From Pontibacter indicus (GTDB taxonomy: Bacteria; Bacteroidota; Bacteroidia; Cytophagales; Hymenobacteraceae): a stretch of 64,000 nucleotides of DNA. Shown one piece after another: positions 43,192 through 51,474 of the stretch. The position numbers and the translations under genes were made by a program. Within the stretch, counting starts at the first letter, position 1. Each line of letters starts with the position of its first letter. The DNA lies in the NCBI RefSeq assembly GCF_900156345.1, contig NZ_FTPP01000003.1, positions 124,001-188,000 on the forward strand, in the 5' to 3' direction. The notes beneath the pieces are model-generated. The model made no database searches and had not been told where the DNA came from. It worked only from the letters and a program-made list of their open reading frames with translations.

Positions 43192-44436
43192 TTACGGCTT
43201 CACCTCAAACGACTGCATCCAGGGAATCAAATCAGTGAGCATCGGAATCAGGCTGCTGCCGTGCGTGCCGTTTTGAATAGGGATAAGCTCCAGGTTCGGG
43301 GCACCGGCCGCCTTCATGCGTTCATACGTTTGCTTCGAATTGGTATAGGGCACAATCACATCGGCAGTGCCATGGTATAGACGTGTCGGGCTTTGCGGTA
43401 CCCAATTGTTAAAGCTATTTTCCTGTAGCGCCTTTTTAAGTTCCTGCTCGCCATTGCCACGGAGCCCTTCCAGAAAAGAAGCTGAGAACAAACGCTCCGT
43501 TTGGGTGGTCAGTTGTTGGTTGATGGCGCTGCCGCTGTGCTGCCCGTTGAACATGGTAGCCAGTCGGGTGGCGTAAGGCTCCTGGTAAAAATCGGTGAGC
43601 GGACGGTTCCACTCGTAGGTTTTGTTGTAGCTCATCAGCACATAAGCCAGGTAGGACGGATAGGTATAGGGCTTGCCCGCCACCACATCCGCCAGCATTT
43701 CGGTTAGGTCGTAGCCACCAGCGCCGGCGCCGGAGGCCGTTATTTTCAGGCCATGTTGTGGGTTGGTTTCAATTTCCTTTTGCGCTGCCAGTGTCACGTA
43801 GCCGCCTTCGGAGTAACCTGCCAAAAACAGCTGTCCGTTGTCGGCTATACCTTCACGGGCGTAGAGCGACTTGGCCGCTTTAATCAGATCGACCACCGCT
43901 ATACCTGATGACTGTTGATGATAGTAAGGGTGCAGTAGGTTTTTGGAGGCTCCGAAACCCAGGTAGTCGGGTATCAGCGTGATGTAGCCGCCGGAGGCGA
44001 AGACTTCGAAACCCGTCAGGCCGCCGCTTATGGCAGAAGGCGCCTCGTCGTGCTCGAAAATGGTGCCGTGTTGCACACTCAGCACTGGCGCAGGCGCAGC
44101 CAGGTTCATCGGGAGGGCAACTAAGCCAGACGCCTCAGTTTCACGGCCCTGAAATGTGGTGCGGTAGGTTAATTTGTAGATGGCGACATCATACTTGATC
44201 TGGCTTTGAAAACTACCGGCGTAGGCACCGGCCAATTGCTTGAGCGTGGCAGCATGCAAAGTGCCTACTTGTTCGGCCGACACAAGCAGTTCGCGTTCCG
44301 CGACATCTTCAGGTATAGCCGCATCGCTTTTGCTGCAGGAACTGAGCGGCAAAGTGGCCACTACAATCAGAAGGGTAATTGCCAGGGTGCTGATCCAGCG
44401 TCTCAGCTTATATTTCAGGTAGATCATGTTTCTCAA
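43192..44436 (-). CDS. Lipase-like alpha/beta-hydrolase lipoprotein
   Basis: 414 residues. Lipoprotein signal (LAITLLIVVATLPLSSC). Alpha/beta-hydrolase features of the secretory-lipase type: VLSVQHGTIFEHDEAPS, DYLGFGASK, the nucleophile elbow GYSEGG, and a late YHGTADVIVPY with the likely catalytic Asp and GTHGSS with the likely His. It probably hydrolyses esters or lipids at the cell surface; a specific substrate cannot be given. The alternative start at 44427 drops three residues. Stand-alone gene. Confidence 0.88.
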   Translation of the reverse strand: MRNMIYLKYKLRRWISTLAITLLIVVATLPLSSCSKSDAAIPEDVAERELLVSAEQVGTLHAATLKQLAGAYAGSFQSQIKYDVAIYKLTYRTTFQGRETEASGLVALPMNLAAPAPVLSVQHGTIFEHDEAPSAISGGLTGFEVFASGGYITLIPDYLGFGASKNLLHPYYHQQSSGIAVVDLIKAAKSLYAREGIADNGQLFLAGYSEGGYVTLAAQKEIETNPQHGLKITASGAGAGGYDLTEMLADVVAGKPYTYPSYLAYVLMSYNKTYEWNRPLTDFYQEPYATRLATMFNGQHSGSAINQQLTTQTERLFSASFLEGLRGNGEQELKKALQENSFNNWVPQSPTRLYHGTADVIVPYTNSKQTYERMKAAGAPNLELIPIQNGTHGSSLIPMLTDLIPWMQSFEVKP

Positions 44437-44620
44437 GAGAATTTTGTCAATACATTAAGCAAGCGGCCGCCGCGATAGTTCCCTATTGCCAGGCGAAGGT
44501 ATAGCCGAAATGTAAGCCGCAGCTGAGCGAGGCGCAGGATCGTGCATAACAGGAAGGACCAGGTGGTTTTCTCTATTACAGTTCGGCAGGTATAGGAGCG
44601 GACTTAAGCGGTTTATCTTT

Positions 44621-44628
44621 TAGCTTTG
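44621..44628 (+). promoter_or_regulatory. Candidate -7 element TAGCTTTG for thioredoxin
   Basis: Perfect TAnnTTTG match 32 bp before the ATG at 44661; no clear -33 box. Confidence 0.45.
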
Positions 44629-44660
44629 TGCTTCGTAGAAACAGATTAAACAATGGAGCT

Positions 44661-44966
44661 ATGGCAAAAAAATCATTCGCTGAACTGATCAAGAGCCCGG
44701 GTATGCCGGTACTGGTGGACTTTTATGCCGACTGGTGCGGTCCCTGCAAAACGATGAACCCCGTGGTGGAGCAGCTGGCAAAAGACTTCTCAGGCAAGCT
44801 GAAAGTCATCAAAATTAACGTGGACAAAAACCAGGCGGCCGCACAGCAGTACCGCGTGCAGGGCGTTCCGACTTTCATGCTTTTCAAAAACGGGCAGATC
44901 ATCTGGAAGCAGGCCGGTGCTGTTCCGGGTCACCAACTTAGCCAGATCATTCAGCAAAATATTTAG
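44661..44966 (+). CDS. trxA: Thioredoxin
   Basis: Cytoplasmic disulfide reductase of 101 residues. WCGPC active site at residues 25-29 inside PVLVDFYADWCGPCK, cis-Pro in VQGVPTFMLF, and C-terminal helix. The start is the ATG at 44661, since the frame from 44628 adds 11 residues unlike the family. Standard length. Stand-alone, with a plausible promoter upstream. Confidence 0.95.
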   Translation: MAKKSFAELIKSPGMPVLVDFYADWCGPCKTMNPVVEQLAKDFSGKLKVIKINVDKNQAAAQQYRVQGVPTFMLFKNGQIIWKQAGAVPGHQLSQIIQQNI

Positions 44967-45488
44967 ATTTTCAGAAGGCCTCATCAGTCAGCGTCTGTAG
45001 CGGCAATCTGCCCTGAAAGTTGTTCCGGAAGCAACCTCTTTTGAGGCGCTGTCTCAGTCCAACCGTTTGTTCCAAATTCTAAGCTTAGGCTGCAGGTGGT
45101 GGAATGAGAGAAAAGCTGTTGGCTCCTTCCCCCCACCATGTTGATACGCGGTGCTATACCTGAGCCTTGCATTTTGGGTGACGAAGAAAGGCAGGAAGTT
45201 AGCTGTTACCTGCGTATCCTGGAAAATGAGTGCTCCACTACAGGGCACCCTGGTCGCTTTCCTACCTCTCTCCCGTTTCCAAAAGGCAATCCTTCCCGAT
45301 CAATTCGCTATCCACCGGCAACCCGACCGGGTGTGCGCATACAGACAACCAGGTGTACGATACCGCACATTTTCGCTTTGTCTCCAGCACAAACTTGTGT
45401 TTAAATTTCTAAATATCAACCATTTAAACATAATGGCATACTTGTTGGCGTTCCCCTCCTAGCACAGTACAGAAACCCTTCTCCTGCT
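44967..45488. other. 522-bp spacer without a supported gene
   Basis: Several short open frames cross here but have no recognisable protein pattern or signal. At 45034-45065 a GGCGCTGTCTCAGTC phrase recalls insertion-sequence ends, too weak to call. The inverted repeat at 45398-45430 is listed separately. Confidence 0.5.
45398..45430. promoter_or_regulatory. Inverted repeat upstream of the HlyD-like gene
   Basis: TGTTTAAA and TTTAAACA form perfect 8-bp arms 17 bp apart, ending 58 bp before the ATG at 45489. A repressor site is possible; the arms are AT-rich, so chance is not excluded. Confidence 0.35.
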
Positions 45489-46742
45489 ATGGATCGCGTC
45501 ATAGAAAAGAAAAAATATACGCCGAAGAAAATCGCCGTCATCGGCGGTGCTGCCTTGGTATTGGTAGTGATTATTTACAACTTACTTTTTGCCGAGCACT
45601 CCTCTAAACTTAATGTCGACAGCAAGCGCATTACGGTGGGCACGGTAGAGAACGGCGTGTTCCAGGAATTTATCGCCATTGATGGTACGGTGGAGCCCCT
45701 CAAAACATTTTACCTGGATATAACAGAAGGCGGCCGCGTGGAGAAGATCTATACCGATGATGGCCGCATGGTGGAAAAGGGAGACACCATTCTGAAGCTC
45801 TCCAACACGACCCTGCAGATCGACTTTATGACCCGCGAGACACAGCTCTACGACCTGATGAATGAGCGGCAGAACTCCGAGATCACGATGAAGCAGGACC
45901 AGATCAGACAGCTGAACCAACTGGCCGAGACCGAATACAACCTGGCGCTGGCAGAGCGGGCCTATAACCGCAACAAGATGCTGATCGCTGAAAAAGCAAT
46001 CTCGCAGGAGGAATTCGAAGCTTCAAAAGATCAATATGAATTTCTCAAAAAGCGCAAGGCACTCGGCGACCGCTCCGTAAAGCAGGACGCCAAGCTGCTG
46101 GAAGACCGCCTGCGCCAGTTGGATGAGTCGATCAGGAGAATGCAGGCCAACATCAACATGGCCCGCAACACACTGAACAACCTGTACGTCACCGCTCCCA
46201 TTTCCGGTCAGCTGTCCACGCTGAAGGCGCAGGTGGGCGAGTCCAAAGGCGCTGGCGAGAACATTGGCCAGGTAGACGATATGAGCGGTTACAAGGTGAG
46301 AGCCTCGATCGACGAGCATTATATCTCCCGAATATACCCCGGTCTGGAGGGCAACTTCGATTTCAACGGCCAGAATTATAAGCTAAAGGTAGCCAAAGTG
46401 TTTCCGGAAGTACAGAGCGGCACTTTTCAGGTAGATCTGGAATTTGCCGAAGCAGGCGCTCCGCAAGGTATACGCCGTGGCCAGACCCTGCAGATCAGGC
46501 TGAACCTGAACGATGGAGGCCAGGCGATGCTCCTGCCACGCGGTGGCTTTTACCAAAGCACAGGCGGCAGTTGGATATTCGTGGTGAGCGAATCGGGCAA
46601 TTATGCGACCAAGCGCAGCATCAAGCTAGGACGCCAGAACCCCAGGCATTACGAGGTGCTGGAGGGACTGCAGCCGGGCGAGAAAGTGGTGCTGTCCTCC
46701 TACGAAAGCTACGGCGACATAGACAGGCTTGAATTAAAGTAG
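45489..46742 (+). CDS. HlyD/MacA-type efflux periplasmic adaptor
   Basis: 417 residues. One N-terminal membrane anchor (about 17-36), a biotinyl-lipoyl-like segment split by a long coiled-coil hairpin (about 110-235, with many Glu/Gln/Arg), a beta-barrel part (VRASIDEHYISRIYPGLEG) and the membrane-proximal end (EVLEGLQPGEKVVLSSYESY). Links an inner-membrane transporter to an outer-membrane channel. The ABC ATPase gene is 121 bp downstream, which fits a MacAB-like system, yet no permease gene is nearby. Confidence 0.9.
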   Translation: MDRVIEKKKYTPKKIAVIGGAALVLVVIIYNLLFAEHSSKLNVDSKRITVGTVENGVFQEFIAIDGTVEPLKTFYLDITEGGRVEKIYTDDGRMVEKGDTILKLSNTTLQIDFMTRETQLYDLMNERQNSEITMKQDQIRQLNQLAETEYNLALAERAYNRNKMLIAEKAISQEEFEASKDQYEFLKKRKALGDRSVKQDAKLLEDRLRQLDESIRRMQANINMARNTLNNLYVTAPISGQLSTLKAQVGESKGAGENIGQVDDMSGYKVRASIDEHYISRIYPGLEGNFDFNGQNYKLKVAKVFPEVQSGTFQVDLEFAEAGAPQGIRRGQTLQIRLNLNDGGQAMLLPRGGFYQSTGGSWIFVVSESGNYATKRSIKLGRQNPRHYEVLEGLQPGEKVVLSSYESYGDIDRLELK

Positions 46743-46796
46743 ATGTAGAGATTTGAAGATGGGAGTGTAAAACACTAGTGTATACCGCTTGAAATT

Positions 46797-46858
46797 TATC
46801 AATCAACAATTACCAATCAACAGACAACAAGTTAACCATCAACAATTTAACAATTAAG
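46797..46858. repeat. AACAATT-type simple repeat before the ABC gene
   Basis: Repeated AATCAACAATTACCAATC-like strings up to the ATG at 46864. They are similar to 5684-5762 and 59083-59135. Confidence 0.55.
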
Positions 46859-46863
46859 CTACC

Positions 46864-47583
46864 ATGAGCAAGGAAGAATTCATCATCGAGACGAAGCAGT
46901 TGGAGAAGAAATACCTGACCGACACGGTTGAGACGACTGCACTGGCGGGGGTGGACCTGCGCATTGCCAAAGGAGAATTCGTGGCGGTGATGGGGCCATC
47001 CGGTTGTGGCAAGTCCACATTGCTCAACATCCTGGGCCTGCTCGACAGTCCTTCGGGCGGCACTTTCCACTTCATGGGCCAGGACATCAGCCGCGCATCG
47101 GAGCGACAGCGCGCCAAGATCCGCAAGCAGAATTTGGGCTTTGTGTTCCAGAGTTTCAATCTGATCGACGAGCTCACGGTAGAGGAAAACATCAGCATGC
47201 CGCTCGATTACCTGGGTGTCCCGGCCGCCGAAGCAAAAAAGCGCGTGCAGGAGGCTATGGAACGCATGGGTATCGCTCACCGTCACGCCCATTTTCCGCA
47301 ACAGCTCTCCGGTGGTCAGCAACAGCGTGTCGCCATCGCCCGCGCCACAGTTTCCAACCCCAGCCTGATCCTGGCGGACGAACCAACCGGTAACCTGGAC
47401 TCAGTACACGGCCGCGAGGTGATGGCCCTGCTATCGGAGCTCAACGACGCAGGCACTACAGTGGTCATGGTGACGCACTCCCCTTCTGACGCCGAATACG
47501 CACACCGCATCGTGAACCTATTTGACGGGCAGATCGTGACAGAAAGCCTCAACGCCAGAAGGCAGGCGGCGGAGTTGCTATAG
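46864..47583 (+). CDS. ABC transporter ATPase, MacB/LolD type
   Basis: 239 residues. Walker A GPSGCGKST (residues 44-52), Q-loop in FVFQSFNLIDELTVEEN, signature LSGGQQQR, Walker B LILADEPTGNLD and switch His in VMVTHSPSD. The sequence class (LolD/MacB/FtsE) drives lipoprotein release, efflux or cell-surface remodelling with an FtsX/MacB-like permease. No permease gene is present within this window near it; the next genes encode a repeat protein and DoxX. The permease may be encoded elsewhere. Confidence 0.93.
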   Translation: MSKEEFIIETKQLEKKYLTDTVETTALAGVDLRIAKGEFVAVMGPSGCGKSTLLNILGLLDSPSGGTFHFMGQDISRASERQRAKIRKQNLGFVFQSFNLIDELTVEENISMPLDYLGVPAAEAKKRVQEAMERMGIAHRHAHFPQQLSGGQQQRVAIARATVSNPSLILADEPTGNLDSVHGREVMALLSELNDAGTTVVMVTHSPSDAEYAHRIVNLFDGQIVTESLNARRQAAELL

Positions 47584-47738
47584 GTATAGGCGCAACCGAG
47601 GACTTTGGCGAAGTGATGATTGAAGCCAAAAAACCGCTTTACACGCTCACTTACTGGCAAATCCAGCAATTATTGAAAAAATATTTACAGCCTGAAGCAG
47701 CCTTTGGGCCCAAAAGTGCATCATTGAAAATAAAAATT

Positions 47739-48965
47739 ATGCGAAAAACCTCTACCATCTTCTATGCTTCCGTTGCTGCCGGCATATTGAGTATGCTGGA
47801 CCTGCGACCTGCCGCCTCCACCAGCCTGCGCATCCTGACGGGCGTGGAAGTCATGCCACAGGACACCATCAAGACAAAGAAAAAAAACGAGAACGTCCGG
47901 ATACAGGTAGGTGGCAAGGGGAAAGATGGCAAGGACGGAGAGCAGGTATACATCAACTCGAACGACAACAAGCGCGAAGAGCTGAAAAGCAAGGGAACCA
48001 TCACCCTCACCGATGACCTGAAAGACATCAAAAGCATCTCTCCGAACGGCTACCTCCGGTATATGCGCTCGGTCAACGACCACACCAGGCGGCTGGAGAT
48101 TTCGAGTGATGCCAAGGGTAATGTAAGTCGCACTTATTCTGAGAACGGCAAGCAAATAGCCTACGAACCGGCGGGCACAGCGTGGCTGCAGCAGATAATG
48201 CCTGACCTGATGGCCAACACTGGTATAGGTATAGCGGAGCTGGTAAACAACCTGTATGGCAAGTCGGGTGCGAAAGGCGTGCTGGCGGAGGCCGAAAAAG
48301 CAGGCAGCGACCATGCCCGAATGCGCTTTGTGCAGCACCTGTACCAGCAGCCCAACCTGAAGCACGCCGACGTGAAACTGATGCTGCAGTTTGTGGACAA
48401 GCACGTGACCTCCGATTACGAACGTCGCAAAGCCCTCGGCAATGTGTCCGCTTCGCATCTGCAGAACAAAGACGTTGCAGGCAGTTACCTGCAGGTGAGC
48501 AATAAAATCAGCTCGGACTATGAGCGCCGCAAGGCCCTGCTATACCTGCTCGAGACGCCCGGCCTGAGCAACGAGAGCATGTCAACGGCGCTGGAACAGA
48601 CCGGCAAAATCTCCTCTGACTACGAAAAGGCCAAGGTACTGCAGCAACTGGCCAAGCAGCCCGGGTTTATTCAAAACAACTACAAGCCAGCCTTCTCCGT
48701 CATCGATAAAATTTCGTCGGACTACGAGAAAGCAAAGACCATCAACGCCGTTCTGAAGAGCCATACCTTGTCACAGGCCCAGTACAAAGCGCTGCTGCCG
48801 GTTGTGAGCCGCATGGGTTCTGATTACGAAAAAGGGAAAGTGTTGCGCAACATAGCCGCTGCCATACCTGCCGATGCTAAAGAGTTGCGGGCAGAAGTGG
48901 AGAAAGCAGCCAACACCATGGGCTCTGACTACGAGAAGCAGAAAGTCCTCAGCGCCCTCCGATAA
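47739..48965 (+). CDS. Exported SDYE-repeat protein
   Basis: 408 residues from the ATG at 47739, which opens a signal-like leader (MRKTSTIFYASVAAGILSM); the frame extends upstream to 47613 but those residues look like spacer. After a charged region with GGKGKDGKDGEQVYI, the second half has six copies of SDYE(K/R)xK(A/V/T)(L/I), at codons near nt 48411, 48513, 48618, 48717, 48819 and 48922, 33-35 residues apart, plus a degenerate SDHARMRF copy near 48306. The repeats are probably helical pairs (HEAT-like). I do not recognise a named family. It lies 3 bp before doxX, so an operon is likely. Function unknown. Confidence 0.8.
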   Translation: MRKTSTIFYASVAAGILSMLDLRPAASTSLRILTGVEVMPQDTIKTKKKNENVRIQVGGKGKDGKDGEQVYINSNDNKREELKSKGTITLTDDLKDIKSISPNGYLRYMRSVNDHTRRLEISSDAKGNVSRTYSENGKQIAYEPAGTAWLQQIMPDLMANTGIGIAELVNNLYGKSGAKGVLAEAEKAGSDHARMRFVQHLYQQPNLKHADVKLMLQFVDKHVTSDYERRKALGNVSASHLQNKDVAGSYLQVSNKISSDYERRKALLYLLETPGLSNESMSTALEQTGKISSDYEKAKVLQQLAKQPGFIQNNYKPAFSVIDKISSDYEKAKTINAVLKSHTLSQAQYKALLPVVSRMGSDYEKGKVLRNIAAAIPADAKELRAEVEKAANTMGSDYEKQKVLSALR

Positions 48966-48968
48966 CCG

Positions 48969-49421
48969 ATGAAAATAGCCGCTTTTGATTTCTTTCGCCG
49001 CCACAGGGCCTATGGCGTAGTCTTTTTGCGGTTCGCCATGGGCGTTTTCCTGATCTATGGCGTGCAGGACAATGTGTTCAGCTGGGAGCGCATGCTCGAG
49101 TTCCGGGATTTTTTGCAGGCCCACGGGTTGCCCTATCCCCTGGTGGCCGCACACCTCTCCGTCTATACCCAGTTTCTGATCGGCCTGATGCTCCTGCTGG
49201 GTTGGGGCGTCCGGATAGCCGGTCTGTTGCTTATCATCAATTTCACGGCTGCTATCCTGATCGTGCACATCGGGCAGTCGTTTCCGCAGTACTACCCGGC
49301 TGCTGAGCTCATTTTCGCAGGTTTCTTTTACCTGTTCAACGGTGCCGGCCCCCTTTCCGTCGATTCTTCTCTGGAGAAAAGGCAAGTACAAATCCAAAAG
49401 CAGCCCATGACCGTTAACTAG
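48969..49421 (+). CDS. DoxX family membrane protein
   Basis: 150 residues with four predicted membrane helices. Seen: an N-terminal segment with FLRFAMGVFLIYGVQD, a second helix with LIGLMLLLGWGVRIAGLLLII and a last helix ending YLFNGAGPLSVDS, the family-typical C-terminal GAGxxSxD. DoxX proteins are linked to quinone or thiosulfate redox and to thiol homeostasis; no specific role here. It starts 3 bp after the SDYE-repeat gene and 23 bp before the M61 peptidase gene. Confidence 0.85.
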   Translation: MKIAAFDFFRRHRAYGVVFLRFAMGVFLIYGVQDNVFSWERMLEFRDFLQAHGLPYPLVAAHLSVYTQFLIGLMLLLGWGVRIAGLLLIINFTAAILIVHIGQSFPQYYPAAELIFAGFFYLFNGAGPLSVDSSLEKRQVQIQKQPMTVN

Positions 49422-49444
49422 GTGTTAACTCACGTCTGCTCTAC

Positions 49445-51316
49445 ATGAAATTAACCAAAACGATCCTTTTCCTGCTGATCAGCCTGCATTTTGGCTGTTC
49501 TTCTGTTGCCACACAATCAAGTTCAGAACCTCGCTACGCCGTCTCCATCGACCTCACGCAAGTGAAAGGCGACAAAGTACCGGTAAGTGTGCGTCCGCCG
49601 GCCATCAAGCAGGGCGAGGCCATTTACAACATGCCCAAGATCGTGCCCGGAACTTATTCGGTGTCTGATTTTGGCAAATTTGTATCGGAGTTCCAGGCGC
49701 TGGACAAGCAGGGCAAACCGCTGCCCGTCGAGCGCATCGACACCAACCGCTGGCGCATCACCCAGGCCCAGAACCTGGATAAGATCACCTATTGGGTGGA
49801 CGATACCTTTGACGCTGCCCGCCGGCAGGACGTAGTCTTTGAGCCGGGTGGCACCAACATCGAAGAAGGCAAGAATTTCCTGCTCAACGCATTCGGCTTC
49901 GTGGGTTATTTCGACGGACTGAAGCAGGTGCCTTACGAGCTCACCGTTACCAAACCCGAGGGCTTTTATGGCTCCACGGCGCTGCAGGCCACTTCCAGCA
50001 CCGCCACTGCCGACACTTACAACGTGCCCAATTATGTGGAGCTGGCCGACTCGCCGCTGATGTATAACAAGCCGGATACGACGATAGTCAATCTTGGCGA
50101 GACAAACGTGCTGGTGTCCGTTTACTCCCCTACCGGCCGCGTTACCTCCAAACCCATTGCCGACAACATCCGCGACATTCTGGAGGCGCAGCGCAGTTAC
50201 CTCGGCGGCACGCTGCCCGTCGATAAGTATGCTTTCCTGATTTACGTGCCCGAGCGACCAGGCAAATCGGGCTCTTACGGGGCGCTTGAGCACTCCAACT
50301 CCTCGGTTTATTACCTGCCTGAGATGCCCGAAGAGCGCTTCAACAGCACCATGCGCGATGTGGCCGCCCACGAATTTTTTCATATCGTGACGCCGCTCTC
50401 CATCCAGTCCGAGGAGATCCACGATTTTGATTTCATCAACCCCCGCATGTCGAAGCACCTGTGGCTGTATGAGGGCGTGACGGAGTACTTCGCCTCGCAT
50501 GTGCAGGTGCACGAAAATCTGATCTCGGTCGATGAGTTCATGCTCAAGATCCGGGAGTACATTTTCAGCTCCATGGCCTTTAACGATACGCTGCCCTTCA
50601 CGGAAATGAGCGCCAAAGTGCTCGACGAGCATGAAAAAGAGTATGGCAACGTGTACCAGAAAGGCGCCCTGATCGGGATGGCGCTGGACATACAGCTGCG
50701 CGACCTTTCGGATGGCAAGTACGGCTTGGTGGACCTGATGCAGGACCTGGCCAAAACCTATGGCAAAGGCAAGCCCTTTAAAGACGACGAGCTCTTCGAT
50801 AAAATAGCGGAACTCACCTACCCTGAGATACGGACCTTCTTTGCCCGCTACGTGGAGGGCAACGAGCGGCTGCCTTTGGCCGAGCTGTTCGAGAAAGTGG
50901 GCGTCCGATACGAGCCGGTGGCGGTGCAGCTGGTTAACTCCTACGGGGGCTTTGTGCCGGGCTACGACCGCGAAGCAGATAAAATTACGGTGGCTGAAGC
51001 CGATGACATGGACGAGTTCGGGAAGCAGATGGGCTTTAAGGAGGGCGACCAGTTACTGGCTTTCAACGGCAAGGAAGTCACCCCCATGAACATCCGCGAC
51101 ATCATTGGCGAAGAGCTGCAGGAGGCCAAACCCGGCAGCAAGATAGAGATCACCGTAGGCCGCAAAGATGCTAAAGGCCTTGTGAAACCTAAAAAGCTGA
51201 CCGGTAAAGTGACTCCTGTCAAGCGGGAAGTGCTGCACCTGCTGGAGCCGGTGGAGTCGCCCACTGATCAGCAGCTTCGTCTGCGCGCCGCCTGGCTAAA
51301 CGAAACCTTGCCTTAA
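49445..51316 (+). CDS. M61 family metallopeptidase with PDZ domain, lipoprotein
   Basis: 623 residues. Signal ending FGC (lipoprotein-type) from MKLTKTILFLLISLHFG. Order: N-terminal beta domain (about 30-170), a gluzincin-like catalytic part with H309-E-F-F-H313 zinc motif and downstream glutamate in WLYEGVTEYFASH, then a PDZ domain near the C-terminus (about 500-590, EGDQLLAFNGKEVTPMN). M61 members cut N-terminal glycyl or alanyl peptides. Active outside the inner membrane; probably a periplasmic or surface aminopeptidase. Confidence 0.93.
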   Translation: MKLTKTILFLLISLHFGCSSVATQSSSEPRYAVSIDLTQVKGDKVPVSVRPPAIKQGEAIYNMPKIVPGTYSVSDFGKFVSEFQALDKQGKPLPVERIDTNRWRITQAQNLDKITYWVDDTFDAARRQDVVFEPGGTNIEEGKNFLLNAFGFVGYFDGLKQVPYELTVTKPEGFYGSTALQATSSTATADTYNVPNYVELADSPLMYNKPDTTIVNLGETNVLVSVYSPTGRVTSKPIADNIRDILEAQRSYLGGTLPVDKYAFLIYVPERPGKSGSYGALEHSNSSVYYLPEMPEERFNSTMRDVAAHEFFHIVTPLSIQSEEIHDFDFINPRMSKHLWLYEGVTEYFASHVQVHENLISVDEFMLKIREYIFSSMAFNDTLPFTEMSAKVLDEHEKEYGNVYQKGALIGMALDIQLRDLSDGKYGLVDLMQDLAKTYGKGKPFKDDELFDKIAELTYPEIRTFFARYVEGNERLPLAELFEKVGVRYEPVAVQLVNSYGGFVPGYDREADKITVAEADDMDEFGKQMGFKEGDQLLAFNGKEVTPMNIRDIIGEELQEAKPGSKIEITVGRKDAKGLVKPKKLTGKVTPVKREVLHLLEPVESPTDQQLRLRAAWLNETLP

Positions 51317-51428
51317 GAAACTATACTTCAGCCCAACATTTTAGCCCGCCTGCTGTTTCAGGTATAGTAAATTTGCCCCAAATGATCTGACAATGATTGT
51401 TTTACAGGGGCAAATCAGGTTATTTGTG

Positions 51429-51436
51429 TACCTTTG
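51429..51436 (+). promoter_or_regulatory. Candidate -7 element TACCTTTG for the TonB receptor
   Basis: Perfect TAnnTTTG match, 38 bp before the ATG at 51475. No -33 box at the usual distance. Confidence 0.42.
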
Positions 51437-51474
51437 TACCTGATTTTCCAGGCCCCAGAATTAAATTTAGTCTA

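Noticed and set aside
45138..45462. Overlapping short open frames before the HlyD-like gene
   Set aside because: No signal, domain or start context; low-similarity product; treated as spacer.
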